A stretch of 11,025 nt of DNA from Ekhidna sp. (GTDB lineage Bacteria; Bacteroidota; Bacteroidia; Cytophagales; Cyclobacteriaceae): positions 1 through 11,025 of the forward strand of contig JABSPG010000093.1 of NCBI GenBank assembly GCA_013214445.1, written 5' to 3'. Made by a program: the position numbers and the translations under genes. The notes under the pieces were generated by a model. The model saw only the letters and a program-made list of their open reading frames with translations. It searched no databases and was not told the origin of the DNA. Positions 6,895 to 11,025 of the stretch are shown in pieces; the first letter of the stretch is position 1; each line of letters starts with the position of its first letter.

Positions 6895-7581
6895 ATGATC
6901 AGACATTTGTTATCACCATTCGTCCTAATTCTTGCAGTATTTTTTTCATCTTGCAGTTCTGAGGAACAGGAAGAAGTTGTTATCACTGAATTTGATCAAC
7001 GCTACATAGGTGTATCTACGGATGAAGGAGCGCTCGTTGGAGTATGGGATATTAGTATCCTCGATGGTGCAATTACTGGCTCTACCACTTATATAGACGG
7101 TGAAGAGGCGGTATCGGTAAACCTTAATGGTGCAGTGAAGGGATCGGGCGCATTTGATCTGACTGTGAATTACAGATATGGATACAGTGGATTAATTGAA
7201 GGTTTATTAAATGGATATGGTTCGGTTAGTGGTAGTTGGGAAAATTCTGATGGGTCGTTTGGTGTTATTTCAGGGAAAATACTGGAAAATGAATATCAGC
7301 TATACAATGGCAGTTATTCAGGAGCAGTAACTAACAGTGATTTCGTTTGGAATTTTACTATTAAGAACGGTATAGCCGAAGGAAGATTTAACAATCAGGC
7401 ATTTGCTGGTCTTATAGGTTTAGAGGGTGCTACGATTAAATTGCTTGAAGTAGAGGTGTTGGTTGATTCAGGTCCGGTAGTTGTTTCATTCGGGATTACG
7501 GAAGAGGGGGAAGTAAGTGGAAACTGGTATCACGCAAATGACACAAGTAGGGGAGGAGTGGTGTCCGGTTCCGAATCCTAG
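6895..7581 (+). CDS. Small lipoprotein with a tandem beta-rich repeat
   Basis: A 228-residue protein with a lipoprotein signal: hydrophobic MIRHLLSPFVLILAVFFSSC, with the lipobox Cys at 20. The acidic stretch SSEEQEE after the Cys is a feature linked to lipoprotein surface export in some Bacteroidota. The mature part has two copies of a module of about 90 residues (about 37-127 and 137-226). In each, a YxG start is followed by a W(D/N)xxIxxGxxxG strand pair (WDISILDGAITG; WNFTIKNGIAEG) and ends with GxVSGxW plus a Gly-rich tail (GSVSGSWENSDGSFGVISG; GEVSGNWYHANDTSRGGVVSG). The Gly, Ser and Val content indicates all-beta structure. I do not recognise a named family or enzyme motif; binding or structural roles are possible. 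It stands alone and converges on the NdpA-like gene, 8 bases away, with no clear terminator between them. Confidence 0.78.
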   Translation: MIRHLLSPFVLILAVFFSSCSSEEQEEVVITEFDQRYIGVSTDEGALVGVWDISILDGAITGSTTYIDGEEAVSVNLNGAVKGSGAFDLTVNYRYGYSGLIEGLLNGYGSVSGSWENSDGSFGVISGKILENEYQLYNGSYSGAVTNSDFVWNFTIKNGIAEGRFNNQAFAGLIGLEGATIKLLEVEVLVDSGPVVVSFGITEEGEVSGNWYHANDTSRGGVVSGSES

Positions 7582-7589
7582 TTAATTAC

Positions 7590-8612
7590 TTAAGACTCAT
7601 TATCGTAGTAAATTTTGTAGAATTTACGGCCGTCAGGTTCTTCTCCTCTCTCAATTAGTTCTCTGTTTCCGTGAATATAGACATGGAAGTTTTTGTCCAG
7701 CTTTAGGACACTTTTAAAGATTCTTGCCTGCTTTTTTACGGAGTTTGAGGCAATCTGAAAATTATCTGAAAGATCGATATCCATCTCTTCCTGATATTGC
7801 TTATCGAAAAAACGAAATGAGTTTATGGCTTCATCTTCCTGACCAAATACCGATAGTTCAAATTCACCTTTATCAAAAGTTTCAGCTTCTTTGAAGTACT
7901 TTATTGATTTGTTTAATAGATCAATTTGTTCTGTTTTCGATACTTCAAATTCTTCTGGCATTTGATCGGTGATGTAGGTCTTCGTCATTTGCAAGAAGTG
8001 ATTGGTATCGTTAATGTGATCTTTTTTGAAATCTAAATTGATGAAATCATTCTTCCAGTATACCGCTTCGTTGCTGTTATTATCATATGCCAAAACAGTA
8101 TAAGGATCTTCCGTGAAAAGAATTAGACAAGCCTTGTCTAGTTTCTTCTCCCCAATACCCTCCTTAAAGAGTAAGGTCGGTTCTTTCGTCCAATCAGGGG
8201 TCTCCAAGAATGCGTCTTTCTTTTCAATTTTAAAAATTCCCAATCCATCAAAACTGGTTCCACCAAAAATTACTTCTGAAAACTTCACAATAAATAGTTC
8301 TCCTTCCTTTATGTTAGGATGTCTTGAGCTAGTGTTCAAATGAGAGACTATACCGGCAGCCGTATCTTTTAGCGAGCCTTCCGATTCTATTTTTCTTGTC
8401 AATTGATAGAGTACGTTCAGGTCAAGATCCACTGAATGTGTAAACTCATAGGTGTTGATTGTACCATCAAAAGGCTTCAAGAAAATACTCTTTAATGTTT
8501 CTTCCTCACTGGGAGAAAATTCATGCTGAACTAGATGTTGTTTGTTTTCTGAATCTTCCTTGATTTTTTGAAAATATAATTCCTTGATGCTGGCCCCTTT
8601 GTATTCAATCAT
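7590..8612 (-). CDS. NdpA/YejK-like nucleoid-associated protein
   Basis: A 340-residue soluble, acidic protein without signal peptide or membrane segment. Its layout fits the 37-kDa nucleoid-associated protein family (NdpA, PF04245), named after E. coli YejK, which is found with the nucleoid. Supporting parts are the N-terminal helix-rich region, the strand block at about 102-130 (KEGELFIVKFSEVIFGG...DGLGIFKIEKKD), the basic-acidic middle KLDKACLILF (157-166), and the C-terminal block SVLKLDKNFHVYIHGNRELI (301-320) that I recall from Bacteroidota members. The molecular function of this family is poorly defined; DNA association is its main reported property. It is read after the DUF2461 gene with a 75-bp gap and may share its transcript. 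Family membership rests on recalled pattern, not alignment. Confidence 0.7.
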   Translation of the reverse strand: MIEYKGASIKELYFQKIKEDSENKQHLVQHEFSPSEEETLKSIFLKPFDGTINTYEFTHSVDLDLNVLYQLTRKIESEGSLKDTAAGIVSHLNTSSRHPNIKEGELFIVKFSEVIFGGTSFDGLGIFKIEKKDAFLETPDWTKEPTLLFKEGIGEKKLDKACLILFTEDPYTVLAYDNNSNEAVYWKNDFINLDFKKDHINDTNHFLQMTKTYITDQMPEEFEVSKTEQIDLLNKSIKYFKEAETFDKGEFELSVFGQEDEAINSFRFFDKQYQEEMDIDLSDNFQIASNSVKKQARIFKSVLKLDKNFHVYIHGNRELIERGEEPDGRKFYKIYYDNES

Positions 8613-8687
8613 ATTTCGAAATTAATGATCATTACACTATCCGACGTGTTGGTTTAAATCACAGTGTTACAAATGAGGTCAATTGAT

Positions 8688-9365
8688 TCAAACTAGAGAA
8701 ATTCCATTGAGATCTGTTGTGAGCATCTCAGTCATGCAATCTAAGAATGGTCTCATCTCTTTAAATGTGTTTGACATTTTTTGAGGGAACGCTGGGGCAA
8801 ATACTTCTTTCTTGGAAAAATCTTTGCGAACAATAAACTGCTTGTATCTGAGTAAGTCAATGTCTGGATGATCCTTTTCAAAACCTCTTGGAGAAGTTTT
8901 TAGCTTGGTCCCCAATAGATTCCCAAAGTGTCTCTTGAAGTTTTTCGATTCAATTACCTCTCTAAGTGGATCCGCAAATTGTGAGATTTGATTTCTAAGA
9001 TGCAACAGGTCTTGAGCATTTGGACCAAAAAAACCTCCCATGACAAAAGAGCTATCTGGACCTATATGGTAATAATAGCTTCCACGTCGTTCCGCTCCAG
9101 CCCGGTAGATTCCGCCTCCCCAGTGTGTTTTGTAAGGTGTTTTGTCTTTTTTGAAACGTATGTCCCGATAGATTCTATTCAGACTTTTTTTACCTGTTGG
9201 GGTCTCTATGACATCATGCTTCCTTACTTCGGAAAGCAGTTTGTCAGCAAATTCAATCATTTCATTATGAGAAGCGGTATACTGCTTTTTGTGATTTTGA
9301 AACCACTCCCGCGTGTTGTTTTTTGATAGATTTTCTAGGAATGAGAATGTACTTTCCATCATCAT
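8688..9365 (-). CDS. DUF2461 (TIGR02453) family protein
   Basis: A 225-residue cytoplasmic protein with clear DUF2461 signatures: FLENLSKNNTREWF at 9-22 (family pattern FLxxLxxNNxRxWF), RIYRDIRFKKDKTPYKTHWG at 64-83, and YYYHIGPDSSFVMGG just after. The family is widespread in bacteria and fungi, is about this length, and has no established biochemical role. I chose the run of three ATGs at 9359-9365, which puts the conserved FLxxL block a few residues from the N-terminus as usual. The frame can be extended to a TTG at 9428, but the added stretch carries no conserved sequence. No Shine-Dalgarno sequence is seen, as is usual for this phylum. It lies upstream of the NdpA-like gene on the same strand, and no functional link between the two is known to me. 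Confidence 0.88.
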   Translation of the reverse strand: MMMESTFSFLENLSKNNTREWFQNHKKQYTASHNEMIEFADKLLSEVRKHDVIETPTGKKSLNRIYRDIRFKKDKTPYKTHWGGGIYRAGAERRGSYYYHIGPDSSFVMGGFFGPNAQDLLHLRNQISQFADPLREVIESKNFKRHFGNLLGTKLKTSPRGFEKDHPDIDLLRYKQFIVRKDFSKKEVFAPAFPQKMSNTFKEMRPFLDCMTEMLTTDLNGISLV

Positions 9366-9510
9366 TATTGGTTTTATTTCTAACCGCTGGTAGGGATAAC
9401 AAGTTCTAAGGGTAAATCTGATTGCCAAAATATACTGGGGTCCGGATAGTCAGTTTCTGTCGGACAACACAGCCTGTAAATTGTACTTATGCTTTTTGAG
9501 AGCTGGAAAG

Positions 9511-9518
9511 TAAATTTG
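9511..9518 (+). promoter_or_regulatory. Candidate -7 promoter element TAAATTTG
   Basis: An exact match to the Bacteroidota -7 consensus TAnnTTTG, about 98 bases upstream of the hydroxylase/desaturase start. The TTTG at 9495-9498 is the only -33-like element nearby and its spacing is shorter than usual, so the assignment is tentative. The rest of the 187-bp gap (9429-9615) shows no gene. Confidence 0.35.
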
Positions 9519-9615
9519 TTTGTAGCAAAGCCAAGATGCATTACTCTAGTCACAATCTAGTGCGTAGGGATAGCTTATCTGGTAGTCGGTTTAAGGTTTC
9601 GATAATTACTAAGTT

Positions 9616-10476
9616 GTGAAAGAAAATAGTGAAGGTATGTCTGAAAGAGAGTTGGTCAAAAGACTTATGCCATACACAGGTCATTTTGCGAAACCAACGA
9701 TCGTTTTATTTCTTATCAGCTTAACCATCTATTTCTTGTCATCCTATTTTGGAGCCGTACACTTGATTCCACTTTGGTTGACTTGTGGAATAAATACTAT
9801 TTGTGCGTATTTGTTATTTACTCCTCTGCACGAGGCAACCCATCAGAATATCAAGGGTCGAAAAATGAAACTAGGTTGGGTTGAAAATACGATTGGGTGG
9901 ATATCCAGTCTATCCTTGATGGCCCCATTTCCTGTATTTAGAGCTCTGCACATTGTGCATCACAATCACACTAACAACCCAGAAAAAGATCCTGATTATT
10001 GGGTGGCATCTAAGACGTTCTTGGGACTGTTTTTGCGATGCATAACGATCTATTTTATTTATCACTACCATTATTTTAGGGATATCAGGGAGTTAAGTAA
10101 GGACACGAAGACAAAGAAGGGAATAGTTTCTAGTGCTTTTGCTTTTTTTGGAATGAATTTCATGATTGTCTTTTTTGGGATGCAGTTTGGTTGGGGGTAT
10201 GTGCTAGCAATTTATGTGCTCCCGGCAATCTTAGCATTAGCATTTTTGGCTTTTGCATTTGATTGGCTTCCTCACCATCCTCATAGTACTCAGCAGAAAT
10301 ATCTTGATACCCGAATTCTTTTGAAGCCTGGCTTGAGTACCATTTTGGTGAGCCAAAATATGCATTTGATTCACCACCTATATTCCGGCATCCCTTTTTA
10401 CCATTATGCGGATGCATACCAGGTACTGGAAAAAAAACTGAAACAGGAGGGTGCCAGAATTGAAGGTGAAAAGTGA
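9616..10476 (+). CDS. Membrane di-iron fatty acid desaturase family protein, CrtR-like (possible carotenoid hydroxylase)
   Basis: A 286-residue integral membrane protein with the three His boxes of the FA_desaturase superfamily: HEATH (72-76), HIVHHNH (112-118) and HLIHH (250-254), plus LPHHPH (218-223). These bind the di-iron centre that activates oxygen. The surroundings FPVFRALHIVHHNHTNNPEK and LPHHP...MHLIHHLYSGIPFYHY resemble, from memory, cyanobacterial CrtR beta-carotene hydroxylases more than acyl-lipid desaturases. I therefore infer a carotenoid or similar lipid substrate, but acyl desaturation cannot be excluded. Hydrophobic segments lie near 28-48, 52-70, 94-108, 134-150 and 172-215. 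The start is GTG at 9616; an ATG seven codons later (9637) follows GAAGG and could be the true start. A DoxX-like gene follows after 52 bp on the same strand, so an operon is likely. No other carotenoid gene is in the window. Confidence 0.8.
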   Translation: MKENSEGMSERELVKRLMPYTGHFAKPTIVLFLISLTIYFLSSYFGAVHLIPLWLTCGINTICAYLLFTPLHEATHQNIKGRKMKLGWVENTIGWISSLSLMAPFPVFRALHIVHHNHTNNPEKDPDYWVASKTFLGLFLRCITIYFIYHYHYFRDIRELSKDTKTKKGIVSSAFAFFGMNFMIVFFGMQFGWGYVLAIYVLPAILALAFLAFAFDWLPHHPHSTQQKYLDTRILLKPGLSTILVSQNMHLIHHLYSGIPFYHYADAYQVLEKKLKQEGARIEGEK

Positions 10477-10528
10477 ATTTTTTAGTTCAGTGCTGTAACC
10501 TTCTGTTTAAGTTATTGATCTGCTTTCT

Positions 10529-11025
10529 ATGGTTAGAAAATTAATAAAGCGTCACGAATTCTTTTTGTGTCTTTTTCTAGGTTTCACCTTCCTAGGATCG
10601 GGAATGGCCAAGCTATATGCAGATCATGCTTATTTTGGATGGATAGGTCCAATTTGGTTGGAGGAACGCTTGGAGCCTCACGGATTAGGTTTGTACGCAA
10701 GATTTATTGCCTATTCCCAGGTCTTGATAGGATACATGCTTTTCACTTATCGCTACAGAGTTCTGGGAGCTATCATGGCAGTCCCACTAATTGGGAATAT
10801 TTTGATGGTCACTATTTCCATGCAATGGCAGGGAACTCCGTATATACGAGGATTCCTTTTCTTAATGAATGCCTATATTCTTTTTCGAAATCTAAACTTA
10901 CTTATACCTATTGTGGGTTTTGAAGGAGGGAAAGCTCAGGTCTTAAATGGTAGAAATACGGTGATCTGGATAATCGGTCTTACTATAAATGTTGCCAGCA
11001 TACAACTATCTCAATTCTCCATTAC
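10529..11025 (+). CDS. DoxX-like membrane protein, C-terminus cut off by the window edge
   Basis: I translated this frame by hand from the ATG at 10529; it stays open to the right edge (165 complete codons). It is hydrophobic, with about five membrane segments (near 11-27, 57-73, 78-97, 107-127 and 145-160). The N-terminal FLGFTFLGSGMAKLYADHAY recalls the DoxX/DoxX-like pattern (a first helix with SGxxKL), and the following ARFIAYSQVLIGYML, then GAIMAVPLIGNILM, fit the next two helices of that fold. The family is a set of small inner-membrane proteins, some tied to quinone or thiol redox chemistry; no such role is shown here. It lies 52 bp after the CrtR-like gene, probably in the same transcript. 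A different plus-strand frame at 10567-10923 overlaps it and is not coding. Confidence 0.68.
   Translation, partial: MVRKLIKRHEFFLCLFLGFTFLGSGMAKLYADHAYFGWIGPIWLEERLEPHGLGLYARFIAYSQVLIGYMLFTYRYRVLGAIMAVPLIGNILMVTISMQWQGTPYIRGFLFLMNAYILFRNLNLLIPIVGFEGGKAQVLNGRNTVIWIIGLTINVASIQLSQFSI

Noticed and set aside
8613..8687. Possible terminator or regulatory dyad between the DUF2461 and NdpA-like genes
   Set aside because: Only a weak ACACT/AGTGT pairing with a long loop and no T-run; nothing supportable.
9440..9465. Hairpin GTCCG...CGGAC between the DUF2461 gene and the hydroxylase gene
   Set aside because: Only five paired bases with a long imperfect loop and no T-run; not distinguishable from chance.
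10567..10923. Plus-strand open frame of 118 codons
   Set aside because: It overlaps the DoxX-like gene in another frame; the DoxX-like frame has the membrane-helix pattern and stays open to the window edge.

Overview
The window looks like a chromosomal segment from a member of the Bacteroidota, most likely a marine or environmental Cytophagales-type bacterium. The reasons are the low GC (about 40% by eye), the near absence of Shine-Dalgarno sequences in front of genes, and the protein families present: a BlaI/M56 pair with an M56 protein carrying a TonB-plug-like segment, DUF2490 and PepSY-like envelope proteins, a DUF2461 protein, a Bacteroidota-style NdpA-like nucleoid-associated protein, and small SxxC-lipobox lipoproteins. 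The genus is not resolved. I see no tRNA, rRNA, CRISPR array, insertion sequence or phage gene.

Layout. (1) 1-1178, minus: a membrane sensor histidine kinase that runs off the left edge. (2) 1179-1284: a very AT-rich, repeat-rich divergent promoter region. (3) 1285-4046, plus: a two-gene operon with an ATGA overlap, coding for a BlaI/MecI-type repressor and a 796-residue multidomain M56 membrane protein, closed by a strong hairpin terminator (4068-4099). (4) 4098-6541, minus: three genes read in the order PepSY-like periplasmic protein, DUF2490 outer-membrane barrel (1-base gap), MFS transporter. (5) 6542-6894: a 353-bp AT-rich divergent intergenic region. (6) 6895-7581, plus: a small lipoprotein made of two similar halves. 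(7) 7590-9365, minus: a DUF2461 gene followed by an NdpA-like gene. (8) 9616-11025, plus: a CrtR-like di-iron membrane hydroxylase/desaturase and a DoxX-like membrane protein cut by the right edge.

The main point of interest is the BlaI/M56 operon. In classical BlaR1/MecR1 receptors, the M56 zinc-protease core is followed by a penicillin-binding periplasmic domain. Here the periplasmic part is instead an M23 (LytM-type) endopeptidase domain with intact zinc motifs, a long charged coiled coil, a TonB-plug-like segment, and an Amidase_3 (N-acetylmuramoyl-L-alanine amidase) domain whose zinc ligands are present but whose usual catalytic Glu appears to be Asn. My inference is that this is a cell-wall-responsive one-component receptor: peptidoglycan binding or cleavage outside would activate the M56 protease inside, which would cut the BlaI-like repressor and relieve repression of its own operon. 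The divergent histidine kinase shares the same intergenic region and may belong to the same envelope-stress circuit. No experimental support is visible; this rests on domain architecture and gene order.
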